NCBI GenBank assembly: GCA_038236995.1
Contig: JBBRZE010000020.1
Coordinates: 1 to 64,000, forward strand
Length of the DNA stretch: 64,000 nt
Direction of reading: 5' to 3'
Origin: JAAFHB01 sp038236995
Lineage (GTDB): Bacteria > Bacteroidota > Bacteroidia > Bacteroidales > Prolixibacteraceae
The first letter of the stretch is position 1; every line of letters starts with the position of its first letter. The notes below the pieces were generated by a model. It searched no databases. It had not been told where the DNA came from and worked only from the letters and a program-made list of their open reading frames with translations. The translations under genes were made by a program, and so were the position numbers. Below are positions 53,801 to 62,006 of this stretch, piece after piece.

Positions 53801-55613
53801 TCCAATTATAGCTTGTTGAATTGGTGGCCGAGGTAGTATAAACCGTATTTCCACCTCCCTGACAGATAGTTGAAGCTGAAGGTGTCGGTACGATCGGGGT
53901 TCCAACTGTTGGAGTCGTGGTTATTGTATGTATTGCTGTTGTTGGGCCATTACAACCAGCAGCACTGGCTGTGACAACGCTAATTCCGCTCCAGCCTGCA
54001 TTAAAAGTTACTATTCCTGAACTTGCATTAATACTATTTCCACCTGTAATTGAAGCAGCATCAAGACTATAAGTTAAACCAGTGCTATTTGTTGCAGTTG
54101 CTGTGTATGTTATGGAACCCGTACCCTGGCAACGGATAGATGTTGTACCAAGAGAAAAAACCGGGATACCAGCAGATGGAGTTACTGTAATTGTGGTGGA
54201 TGCTGAAACCTGAGACCCATTACAACCCATAGCAGTTACGGTCACCGTGGCTATACCTGTAAAATCACTGGCCCAAGTTGCAGTTCCGGTAGTCCCCGAA
54301 CCAGAAATAGTATTCCCGGTTCCTGTTACTGACCAGACATAACTCGTTGCATTGGTTGCTGTCGTAGTGTACAATGTATTAGGGCTTCCCTGACAAATAA
54401 CTGCGGCTGAAGGCGATGGAGTATCAGGCGTTCCAACATTTGATGTGATAGTTACAGTATGTAAGGCAGATTTAGGACCACTGCAACCAGCTGCGCTGGC
54501 TGTGATGATGCTTGTTCCACTCCATCCAGCAGCATAAGATACTGTTCCAGAGCCTGGGTCAATACTATTTCCACCCGTTACAGATGAAGCATCAAGGCTA
54601 TATGTTATTCCAGTGGAATTCGCAGCAGTAGCAATGTAAGATACAGAACCAACGCCCTGACACCTGGTTGATGATGATCCAAGTGTAAAAACAGGTGTAC
54701 TAACAGGAGGGTTAACGGTTACTGTAGTGGAAGATGAAGCAGTAGATGCGTTGCAGCCATTGACTGTTACGCCCACAGTAACAATTCCTGAAAAACCAGC
54801 TGCCCATGTTACAGTTCCTGTTGCACCTGTCCCTGAAATAGAATTCCCTGTCCCAGTTACAGTCCAATTGTAACTAATTGCATTTGTGGCTAAAGTTGTA
54901 TAGGTAGTATTTGCACTTCCCTGACAAATAGTACTTGAAGAAGGAGTTGGAACAGCAGGAATTCCAACTTGAGGAGTTACTGTTATCAAAACAGATGCAG
55001 AATTTGCAGATGAACAAACGCCACTTTTTATAACCGCTCTAAAATAAGTACTGGAATTAAGTATGCCGATAGTTGCGCTGCTTAATGTGGCTGAAATTTC
55101 TGCAATATCAGTGGGTGAAGTAAAACCAATATTGTCTGATTTTTGCCATTTCTCTATATTGCCTGTAAATCCGCTTAAAACAAGGTCGGCAGCTGAACTG
55201 CCAAAACAAATCGTTTGATCAGCGGCGATTGTCCCACCTACGGAAATTGCATCTACTGCGACTTTAATATATGTTGCTGCAAACGCGTATGGCGAGGAGC
55301 GCAGACCCTTAATATAATAAATACCTGCTCCTACTTTTGAAGGATCAGGTATGGGAGTTAACAACGCCTCGTCAGTATAATAAGTATAGGTAAGACCTGG
55401 CGTTGAACCAATTGTAATCGCAGGCTGAGTAAGATCAACCGTGGCAGGAAAACAAACTGGCGCAGGATCTGTAACCTGGATTGTGACCCCTTCGGCAAAT
55501 ACCTGACTAACAGTCGAAAACAAGAATAAGAAGAGTATCACAGGCAGTTGAGAATACGATCGACTTATCCTATTAAGAACAGCGCTTATTCTAACATTTA
55601 AGTTTGTATTCAT
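50889..55613 (-). CDS. Giant repeat surface protein with SprB-like, cadherin-like and type B T9SS domains
   Basis: 1574 residues. Signal peptide about 1-41 (ending VFAEG). An Ig-like domain at ~42-125 contains TDPAPVCFPATVDLTQPAI and GAGIYYIKG. From ~214 to ~918 eight ~88-residue units of two kinds occur: A (ICQGSANTTYTT, YNWTVTGTGN) and B (RCQGVGSVSY, TYSLDASSVTGGN), in the order A B A B A B B A. Two SprB-type repeats follow at ~1005-1160 (GSNDGSLTAKATG, GIYTVKVTNAAGC). Three cadherin-like domains run to ~1470, and the last ~105 residues, from FVPNVFTPNADGVHDYF to GTYYYILKLGDGKVLTGF, form a type B T9SS sorting domain. The end is closely similar to that of the 1838-residue protein. The protein is poor in charged residues, as expected for an extended surface fibre. 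Confidence 0.94.
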   Translation of the reverse strand: MNTNLNVRISAVLNRISRSYSQLPVILFLFLFSTVSQVFAEGVTIQVTDPAPVCFPATVDLTQPAITIGSTPGLTYTYYTDEALLTPIPDPSKVGAGIYYIKGLRSSPYAFAATYIKVAVDAISVGGTIAADQTICFGSSAADLVLSGFTGNIEKWQKSDNIGFTSPTDIAEISATLSSATIGILNSSTYFRAVIKSGVCSSANSASVLITVTPQVGIPAVPTPSSSTICQGSANTTYTTLATNAISYNWTVTGTGNSISGTGATGTVTWAAGFSGIVTVGVTVNGCNASTASSSTTVTVNPPVSTPVFTLGSSSTRCQGVGSVSYIATAANSTGITYSLDASSVTGGNSIDPGSGTVSYAAGWSGTSIITASAAGCSGPKSALHTVTITSNVGTPDTPSPSAAVICQGSPNTLYTTTATNATSYVWSVTGTGNTISGSGTTGTATWASDFTGIATVTVTAMGCNGSQVSASTTITVTPSAGIPVFSLGTTSIRCQGTGSITYTATATNSTGLTYSLDAASITGGNSINASSGIVTFNAGWSGISVVTASAAGCNGPTTAIHTITTTPTVGTPIVPTPSASTICQGGGNTVYTTSATNSTSYNWTVTGPGNTILGTGNTGTVTWATGFSGSATVSVTANGCNGLSAPASTTVTVTPTVGMPVFTLGSTSTRCQGAGSVTYTATATNTTGITYSLDAASLTGGNTIDASTGAAAFNIGWSGISVVTASAAGCNGSVIASHSVTITATVGTPVFALGSTSARCQGAETITYLASATNSSGISYSLDAASLSGGNTIIAGTGAVTFVPGWSGTSTIVASAIGCNGPSTGTHIVTIAPPVGSPVIPSPLASIICQGSANTTYTTTAANATSYNWSVTGVGNTISGSGTTGTVTWDTGFSGIATISVTANGCNGPSASASTNVTVTPAPFATLSYNAPLCNDDITSHPVNLSGSAGGIFSATVGLTIDPSSGAIVPGTSTPYIYTISYTIAPSAGCGTYTASTQVQIGSLPVLEDIVIKNVACTGSNDGSLTAKATGAGSFTYEWTGPLSYSNTGAGISAIAPGIYTVKVTNAAGCSKTTSATVSESAIPLTVVVAGYNVTKAGATDGTIDATISGGTIPYDFKWSGPGSFTANTEDLTGLKFGSYSVSVTDKNGCLKIGTYVVQEPPVANDDAAVCIEDKTVTINVVANDVDADGTIAVAMVDLDPLSAGLQTTYNVADKGIFSVSAEGVVIFTPLSHYLGLAVIQYVVSDNSGFLSNIANISVNVVLANRPPIVADDNISITEDTPAIGDLFSNDSDPEGKTLTLESFTIGSVIYMPQTVATIDGVGTLLINMNGTYTFVPLENFNGTVPQVSYKVSDVEGLSSSAFINITVTPVNDPPVAMADSLDAKENNKLEANILINDFDIEGDDIILDVVPVQPPTHGELIISLNGDIAYQPVIDFIGIDTFTYQICDNGNPALCSVATVTIIVGKDANCDVFVPNVFTPNADGVHDYFKVRCLYNYENPVMQIFNRNGNLIFKKDHYGNLDYWGSEDQAFWNGRSANKLNLMNGELPVGTYYYILKLGDGKVLTGFIFLGK

Positions 55614-55714
55614 GTCCAGGTATATTTTGCAATAAATTTTATTTCAACACAGAATTAGAAGACAGTTCTCAGTTCATTCTAAATATTCAAGAATAAACCG
55701 CTTAATGAATTTTA

Positions 55715-56350
55715 TTATTCTGTCACTGTAATTGGTTTAATATCAAAACACCCAATTGATGATGTTCCTTTTATAAAATAATCACCCTTCCCTACTAACT
55801 TCGGTGCAAGTACTTGTAATGTTGCCGCAGAATCGTACCAATAACTAAAAGTAAATCCTGCATCAGAGCCAGTAGTGATCAACGGTGACGTCAAATCAAT
55901 CATTTCTTTTATTGAACTGATTACTTTCAAATTTGGCTTATCCATGACAATCACTTTTACGGAACCAGCAACCCAAGCTGTTCGGGGATTCGTCAGTAGT
56001 CCTTTAATATAATAGGTTCCTGCCGGAACTTTTGTGGGGTTTGTTATCGGAACGCTCAATTCCGGATCAGTGTAATAGCTAAAAATCAGTCCTTCAGTGG
56101 ATCCGGCTGTGATAGCAACTGAAGTCAGATCCATGGTTACCGGATAACAGACAGGTGCAGGATCACTAATTTTTAAAATAGCCAAACACCCTTGAGCTCG
56201 AATACTTTCACTCGAAATCAATAGAATTGAAAGCATAAACAATTCAAGCAATACCATCCTAAACTGTCTCATATTTGGTGCACAAGTCATGTTTCCGTTT
56301 ATATCTGTCGTCGTTTTCATAATCTGTCTTTCATTATTAAATAAAGTCAT
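55715..56350 (-). CDS. Short orphan paralogue of the giant protein's N-terminal domain
   Basis: 211 residues from the first ATG. Later ATGs at 56320 and 56272 are also possible, and the hydrophobic signal (VLLELFMLSILLISSESIRAQ ends near residue 53) favours one of these. The mature part has two Ig-like units. The first, SDPAPVCYPVTMDLTSVAI then FSYYTDPELSVPITNPTKVP and GTYYIKG, closely matches residues ~45-110 of the 1574-residue protein. The second (DLTSPLITTGSDAGFTFSYW, then GKGDYFIKGTSSIGC) is a diverged copy. There is no type B CTD, so T9SS export is not expected. It stands 101 bp upstream of the giant gene on the same strand. Either a leftover of a larger duplicated gene or a genuine small secreted partner. 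Confidence 0.78.
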   Translation of the reverse strand: MTLFNNERQIMKTTTDINGNMTCAPNMRQFRMVLLELFMLSILLISSESIRAQGCLAILKISDPAPVCYPVTMDLTSVAITAGSTEGLIFSYYTDPELSVPITNPTKVPAGTYYIKGLLTNPRTAWVAGSVKVIVMDKPNLKVISSIKEMIDLTSPLITTGSDAGFTFSYWYDSAATLQVLAPKLVGKGDYFIKGTSSIGCFDIKPITVTE

Positions 56351-57263
56351 TGGGGTTCAAAAAGGAAGAATTCAGGAAAGTAATAGCAGCAATGACGACT
56401 GCATCGACTATCAACTGACCACATTTTATTATTGAAAATATAGTTCCCGCTATTTCCAAAAAACACCACCTGACTAGGATTAGTTCGCATTATTTTAAGT
56501 TGTCAAAAGCGATTAAAAAATTTAACAAGATGAAAAAAAATAGAAATTACGAAGCTTTTATGCCATTAATCTTATGATAGAATTCAGCATTTGTTCAGTT
56601 TTTATCACGCTAAATCAATTAATGACAATAATAAATATAAAATACATATTCTGAATGTGTTACATTTATCACGACTTTTTTTTATAAACAAAGTTATTAA
56701 CAATGTTGCCAATCAGAATTTTTACTACTACCGAACAAAAAAAAAGACTAACCTCATTCAACCATTAATCAATTATTTACCAATTAATTACATTTATCAC
56801 ATAGGAAGATTTGATCGCCCTTTTATCATAAAAAAGAGAAAAGGAATTTATGTTAGGTGGCCAGATTATCTATTGCAATGATCTGGAATAATATAACTTC
56901 TATTCAATTCATTTTAAGCCACTAAACCAAATTGGGGAAAATTTAATTTAGCTATCATTAACGACCTGCTAAAGACTACAAATGTAATTCCGTTTTAACG
57001 GGAATGGTTCCCTGATTCTAAATAAATTAGATCGTGTAATCACCAATCCAAATAGATATCTTTATAAATATCAAATAGTTAAGCGTCTGAGATTTTCCAA
57101 TTGCAATAAGGATAGAAAAGAAGTAAAACTTCGAACAGTCAAATATCAGAATAATATGCTGATATGATCAGCACAAACATTCTAATTAAATGCAGAAAAA
57201 GATGAATCTAAACAAGATAGAACTCAAATCAACCAAATATATTGAGAATAGCCTGGTTTTGTA
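56351..57263. other. AT-rich gap upstream of module 3
   Basis: 913 bp. A TTG-initiated 96-codon frame at 56591-56881 has skewed composition (Ile, Asn, Tyr, Lys) typical of translated AT-rich DNA and is not called. No tRNA, insertion sequence or clear terminator seen. It probably includes the promoter region and 5' leader for the 56.3-kb gene and the 3' flank of ribD. Confidence 0.5.
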
Positions 57264-58322
57264 TTATACCTTATGAAATACAAACATCCAACTATCGTCT
57301 AATTCTTCTGATTTTACTGTCAATGCCTCAAAAGCCGGTGCTTTTATTCCATGATGAAAGTAACACTTGCCAGTATACACCCTTGCCTCATCCCATATAT
57401 TCTTACCAATAAATGAGTTCAGCAAAATCTGTCCTCCTTCAACAATTAGCGATTGAATTCCTCTTTCGTATAAATCTTTTAGAATTTGATCCAATTCATT
57501 GCCATTGAATAAAATTTTTTTGAATTCCAGATTATCTTTTCCGGAAACTTCTTTTGAGGTATACACGACTGTCGGAATGCGTTGGTCAAACAAAGAAAGT
57601 TCAGCAGGTAGCTTCATGCTCTTATCAATCACCAATCTTAACGGCGCTTTACCAGACCATTCGCGAACCGTTAACGATGGATTATCTTTCCTTGCAGTAT
57701 TGGTACCGACGAGAATAGCAGATTCGTCTGCCCGCATTTTATGCACAGCAATTCTTGACAAATCGTTTGTTATCCAGGTAGACTGGCCATACTGCTCATA
57801 TGAACGGTCAATATCGATAAAACCATCGGCAGTCTGAGCCCATTTTAAAATAATATATGGTCGTTTTTTTTGATGAAAGGTAAAAAAACGACGATTCAGT
57901 TCAACACATTTATCTTCGAGGTACCCCTGTAATACCTTGCACCCGCCATTCCTGAGTTTCTCAAGTCCCTTTCCGGCTACTTGCGCAAATGGATCAATTG
58001 TTCCAACAACTACGTTTGGAATCCCACACTGAAGAATCAAATCCGAACAAGGTGGCGTTTTACCGAAATGAGAGCAAGGTTCTAACGTTACATACAGCGT
58101 CGAATCCCTCAGTAACTCTTTATTTGTAACGCTATTAACTGCGTTAACTTCTGCGTGCGATTTTCCATACTCGCGATGATAACCTTCTCCAATAATGATA
58201 CCGTTATGCACAATTACGCAACCTACCATCGGATTCGGGGAGACATATCCCATACCCAAACGCGCCACCTCAATTGCACGTAACATATATTTTTCTTCGA
58301 CATCAAAAAGTCGCTCCATCAT
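57264..58322 (-). CDS. ribD: Bifunctional riboflavin biosynthesis deaminase/reductase RibD
   Basis: Carries out the second and third steps of riboflavin synthesis. 352 residues: an N-terminal cytidine-deaminase-like domain with the zinc site HAEVNAV (His56, Glu58) and PCSHFGKTPPC (Cys83 and Cys92 in a P-C-x8-C arrangement), and a C-terminal reductase domain from about 150 with LKWAQTADGFID, GTNTARKDNPSLTVR and LIVEGGQILLNSFI. Both domains are complete. It is divergent from prmC, with only 26 bp between the start codons. RibF (20-21 kb) acts later in the pathway. Confidence 0.95.
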   Translation of the reverse strand: MMERLFDVEEKYMLRAIEVARLGMGYVSPNPMVGCVIVHNGIIIGEGYHREYGKSHAEVNAVNSVTNKELLRDSTLYVTLEPCSHFGKTPPCSDLILQCGIPNVVVGTIDPFAQVAGKGLEKLRNGGCKVLQGYLEDKCVELNRRFFTFHQKKRPYIILKWAQTADGFIDIDRSYEQYGQSTWITNDLSRIAVHKMRADESAILVGTNTARKDNPSLTVREWSGKAPLRLVIDKSMKLPAELSLFDQRIPTVVYTSKEVSGKDNLEFKKILFNGNELDQILKDLYERGIQSLIVEGGQILLNSFIGKNIWDEARVYTGKCYFHHGIKAPAFEALTVKSEELDDSWMFVFHKV

Positions 58323-58332
58323 CCGCTTTGCT

Positions 58333-58340
58333 TATCTTTG
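58333..58340 (+). promoter_or_regulatory. -7 promoter box of prmC
   Basis: tatctttg matches the Bacteroidota -7 consensus exactly and lies 8 bp before the ATG at 58349, so the mRNA would be almost leaderless. No TTG is found at the usual spacing because the upstream side is the ribD 5' end. Confidence 0.45.
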
Positions 58341-58348
58341 TAAAAAAA

Positions 58349-59206
58349 ATGCAGGTTGCAAAAAAACTAATTCGTGACAGTCTATCTCAACTATATTGTG
58401 AACAAGAGATTGAAAGTATCAGCAAACTAATCTTCGAAAAAGTTCTTGGATTTTCCAGACTGCAGGTACACCTAAACCAGCATCAAACAATTTCATCGGC
58501 GAATTTAACTCAAATAACAGAGATTGTAAACCGTTTAATTCAATTTGAACCAATACAATATATTTTAGGTGAAACTGAATTTTACAGTCTACCATTAAAA
58601 GTCAATCCTGCAGTACTTATTCCCCGCCCTGAAACAGAAGAACTTGTTGACTGGATCATTCACAATTCCCCTCCGATAAATCCGATCATTCTCGATATTG
58701 GAACCGGAAGTGGTTGTATTCCGATAGCATTGGCTAAAAACCTCACAGGAGCAATAGCTGAAGGATGGGATATATCGACTGATGCGTTAACGGTTGCAAA
58801 AAAGAACGCCGAAATAAATCAGGCAAAGGTTAATTTCGTATGGGCAGACGTTCTTAACCTGAATTACCCGGCTCAAAAGCAAAAATATGATATCATTGTT
58901 AGCAATCCCCCTTATGTAACGACATCGGAACAACTATCAATGCTTAAAAATGTAGTTGATTATGAGCCACATGTTGCCCTTTTTGTGTCAGATGCAGATC
59001 CGCTGATCTTTTATCGTAAAATAGCGGAGATAGCAATCAATGCACTAAAAACAGGTGGAAAGCTATACTTCGAAATCAATGAACAATTTGGAAATGAAAC
59101 AGTTGATTTACTGTCAGTAAAAGGATTCAAAAATATCATCTTGAAAAAGGATATCAACGGCAAGGAAAGGATGATAAAAGCAGATTGGGATAATCCGGCG
59201 ATTTAA
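58349..59206 (+). CDS. prmC: Peptide chain release factor N5-glutamine methyltransferase
   Basis: Methylates the GGQ glutamine of RF1 and RF2. From the ATG at 58349 the protein has 285 residues; the longer frame to 58274 runs antisense into ribD and is not credible. Visible elements are the helical N-terminal domain, PIQYILGETEFYSLPLKVNP (68-87), IPRPETEELV, the SAM-binding DIGTGSG (116-122) and the catalytic NPPY (186-189). It is followed after 80 bp by the convergent lamin-tail gene. Confidence 0.95.
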   Translation: MQVAKKLIRDSLSQLYCEQEIESISKLIFEKVLGFSRLQVHLNQHQTISSANLTQITEIVNRLIQFEPIQYILGETEFYSLPLKVNPAVLIPRPETEELVDWIIHNSPPINPIILDIGTGSGCIPIALAKNLTGAIAEGWDISTDALTVAKKNAEINQAKVNFVWADVLNLNYPAQKQKYDIIVSNPPYVTTSEQLSMLKNVVDYEPHVALFVSDADPLIFYRKIAEIAINALKTGGKLYFEINEQFGNETVDLLSVKGFKNIILKKDINGKERMIKADWDNPAI

Positions 59207-59286
59207 AACCAGGTAATTCCTTTCGTTCTGATAACATCACCTCATTCACCCGCCGGTTAATAATCAAATTGTTGAATTTTTCTCGA

Positions 59287-61902
59287 CTATTCTAATCGGT
59301 CGGTAAGAACGCATACCGATTTAAACTGTCTTTTTCCAAATTGCAACCCGAAAAGTTCAACCCGAATAATATAAATCCCCAGACCCGCCTTCTGATGATT
59401 CCCTGTAGTCCCGTCCCATTCGATAACATCTTGCGCACCAATCATAAGATTGTTTGCCAATCTCCTAATTTCCAAACCACCTTCGTTATAGATCCGGATA
59501 TTTACTATCAATCCGGACTGACCGGGAGAAATTTTTATCAGGAACCGATCGTTGATACCATCATCGTTGGGTGAGAAGATTTTAGGATCAAAAGTGACAA
59601 TATCTGACTTTTTCGGAATAAAATCTACTGAAGAGTTCTGATAACCTGGAGTTGCAAACCCGACAGTTGCTGAGGCAGAATGCCAATTCAAAGGATCTGT
59701 AGATGGCTTCGAAAAATTATTTCTTTCAAGCGAGATTCCCTTTACATCACTGATCATCGGATGATGCATACTTTCCAAATAGCAGAATTCATCAATGATT
59801 TCCAATTCCTTATTCAACAGCACAACACAACCTTCATCCAGATTATAAGCGGGAAACTTTTTCATTTCGTAGATGCATTCCGGGCAAGCTGAATAATAGT
59901 TCTTTAATAAAACATCCGAATCAGAAGTAAATGTGGCATACTGCATATCCAACATTATTTCCGATTTATTCGATAAGAAATACATGGATTTAATTTTCTG
60001 GTCATTATCCCTTGAACCAAGATATACCTCCCCCAATTCAACCTTTTTCCCTGAGTGATTATAGATCTCGACAAAATCGACTCCACCAGGAAATGGATTA
60101 AAAAGCACCTCATTGATCAGAAGATCACCCAGCTTTGGCGTATAATACCAGAATTCATGACGCTCTATAGGAGATTTATTGCTACATTCATCGGCTAATC
60201 CATCAACAACCAAATTGTAAATAACTCCATTTTTCAGGGTCCCTTTCGGAAAGTATATTAAATATTTCAGGCGAATCTTATCAAACAGTATGCTATCCGG
60301 CGCAGGAAGTGAAGGGAGATAAGAAAATAAATCAGCTGCATTTAATTTCAAATCGGGCATTTCAGAAACGCACACCTCAAGCAAACCCGGATTGGCAACG
60401 ATTACAGAACCGATTGTCGGGGATAAATTATCACGATTATCTCTAAACAGTGAGTTTTCCGCGCCTGGCGTACCACCATTCTCTGCTATTGAGGTTCCCC
60501 AGTTAGAATCCGGGCCGCACTTTCTCAACGGATCAATCCGCTCCAACGAACATCCTCCATCAGAAAATCCTTTTCGATGCATGGCTGGTGTGTAACTGAA
60601 GGAATCGATTAATACAGTTGGAGCGGAAAAAAGCTTAAGGTTAACACCATCGTTGGCAAGTGCTAAACCCAACACTTCCAGACATGCACCATAACTTCCA
60701 AAATTTGCATTGCCGCCGGTTCCACAGAATATTAAATATCCACCTCCTTCTAATGTTTTGTCCGACAGCAATTTTTGTTTTCCATTCACTTCAAGTATCC
60801 AATTCTTTAGATTTATAGGAAATTCGGAAGTGTTCTTTATTTCAATATATTCTGCATTGGGAAGTTTTACCACAGGTGTGGGATCAGCCATCAGCTCATT
60901 AAAAACGATGTCTCCAAATTGTGCAGTTGGGATAAATGTATAATCGAACTCACTATTTGTCAAAGCCATTCCTCCAAGGTCAACGAGGTTTTCAATTGTC
61001 AAATGCAAATTCATCTGACTAAAATTTCCCAGTTGCAAGTAGACACCTGCCGTGTCACCAGCAGCTTTTCGTACTGACATCACACTTACGGCAGTTCCAT
61101 TGCTTGTTTTGACCTTGTAATTATCCGCTTGCAGAAGTGCAACTTGCTGCATTGGTTCTGAGAATAAAAGAAATATTTGGTCTCGTCCGACTGAACGAAC
61201 TTCGTGTACAAATGGGGCACGGTTCTCAAAACCCATCGAAACATCATCGACCCAGATCTGTCCTCCGTGCGCTGTATTGAATTTATAGTATAAACCTATA
61301 TTGCTGAATGAAAAGTTCAGCAATTTTTCACTTCCGGTTTTCTCCTGCGACCAAACCGTTGATGCACCTTCCTTGTATCGAACCTTCCATAGGCCATATT
61401 CATGCGATACTACAACTTCGAGTAACATTCCGGGCTTCCAAACCAAGTCAGTCTGAACAATGTCCTGCACTGCTTTCCCATCCTCCATTCGGCAAAGCTT
61501 CAATAGATTATCACCACCCGCCAGATTTATGCCAATGGCATATCCATTCGAAATGGTAATATCTGATTTATCTGATAATAAGAAAAAGCAGAACTGCTCG
61601 GTTGCACCAAAAATCCAGTTGCCATTTTTTAGTTTAAAATTCCAGGTAATCAACCCATTATTAAAACCAGCAACCTGGATTTTCCGATTGATATAACTTG
61701 AACTTCGTAAACCGGTTACTGCATGTCGCAAGGAATATTTACCAGAGAGTGAAGACTGATTACTGATGTCCCATTGAGCAGCATTCTCCCATTCTCCAAA
61801 CTGGCCGTTTTCGAAGTCGTCAGTAAACATAAATTGCCCTTTACTTTCAAATGAGGTAAAAAACAACAAGTAAAAAATAAATTTGTAAATATTCTTGCTC
61901 AT
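59287..61902 (-). CDS. Secreted lamin-tail-domain protein with T9SS-type C-terminus
   Basis: About 871 residues from the ATG at 61902, which gives a clean signal peptide (SKNIYKFIFYLLFFTSF, ending SKGQ); an ATG at 61929 would add nine residues. The first ~220 residues resemble a jelly-roll/lectin-like domain (DDFENGQFGEWENAAQWDI start, WVDDVSMGFENRAPF end). A lamin-tail domain (LTD) at ~330-485 has FNELMADPTP, AEYIEIKN and NLKNWILEV. A second, more diverged LTD starts at ~590 (LLINEVLFNPFPGGVDFVEI). The last ~100 residues, with FDPKIFSPNDDGINDRF and IRIYNEGGLEIRRL and GLGIYIIRVEL, look like a T9SS sorting region. No PorP/SprF is adjacent. Convergent with prmC, divergent from asd. Confidence 0.88.
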   Translation of the reverse strand: MSKNIYKFIFYLLFFTSFESKGQFMFTDDFENGQFGEWENAAQWDISNQSSLSGKYSLRHAVTGLRSSSYINRKIQVAGFNNGLITWNFKLKNGNWIFGATEQFCFFLLSDKSDITISNGYAIGINLAGGDNLLKLCRMEDGKAVQDIVQTDLVWKPGMLLEVVVSHEYGLWKVRYKEGASTVWSQEKTGSEKLLNFSFSNIGLYYKFNTAHGGQIWVDDVSMGFENRAPFVHEVRSVGRDQIFLLFSEPMQQVALLQADNYKVKTSNGTAVSVMSVRKAAGDTAGVYLQLGNFSQMNLHLTIENLVDLGGMALTNSEFDYTFIPTAQFGDIVFNELMADPTPVVKLPNAEYIEIKNTSEFPINLKNWILEVNGKQKLLSDKTLEGGGYLIFCGTGGNANFGSYGACLEVLGLALANDGVNLKLFSAPTVLIDSFSYTPAMHRKGFSDGGCSLERIDPLRKCGPDSNWGTSIAENGGTPGAENSLFRDNRDNLSPTIGSVIVANPGLLEVCVSEMPDLKLNAADLFSYLPSLPAPDSILFDKIRLKYLIYFPKGTLKNGVIYNLVVDGLADECSNKSPIERHEFWYYTPKLGDLLINEVLFNPFPGGVDFVEIYNHSGKKVELGEVYLGSRDNDQKIKSMYFLSNKSEIMLDMQYATFTSDSDVLLKNYYSACPECIYEMKKFPAYNLDEGCVVLLNKELEIIDEFCYLESMHHPMISDVKGISLERNNFSKPSTDPLNWHSASATVGFATPGYQNSSVDFIPKKSDIVTFDPKIFSPNDDGINDRFLIKISPGQSGLIVNIRIYNEGGLEIRRLANNLMIGAQDVIEWDGTTGNHQKAGLGIYIIRVELFGLQFGKRQFKSVCVLTDRLE

Positions 61903-61929
61903 TTTAGATGAAATATTAAGAATATTCAA

Positions 61930-61937
61930 TATTTTTG
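61930..61937 (+). promoter_or_regulatory. Possible -7 box of asd
   Basis: tatttttg matches TAnnTTTG and lies about 70 bp before the asd ATG at 62007. No TTG is seen at the right spacing, so this is a tentative call. Confidence 0.35.
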
Positions 61938-62006
61938 CTTTATCAATCTCCGGGAATAGTTTCCGTCGGAGTTTTTATAGTTAAAGTTAATAAATCTGGA
62001 GCAGAA

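Noticed and set aside
56591..56881. 96-codon open frame in the gap upstream of module 3
   Set aside because: TTG start, no ribosome binding site, residue content typical of translated AT-rich non-coding DNA, no recognisable motif.
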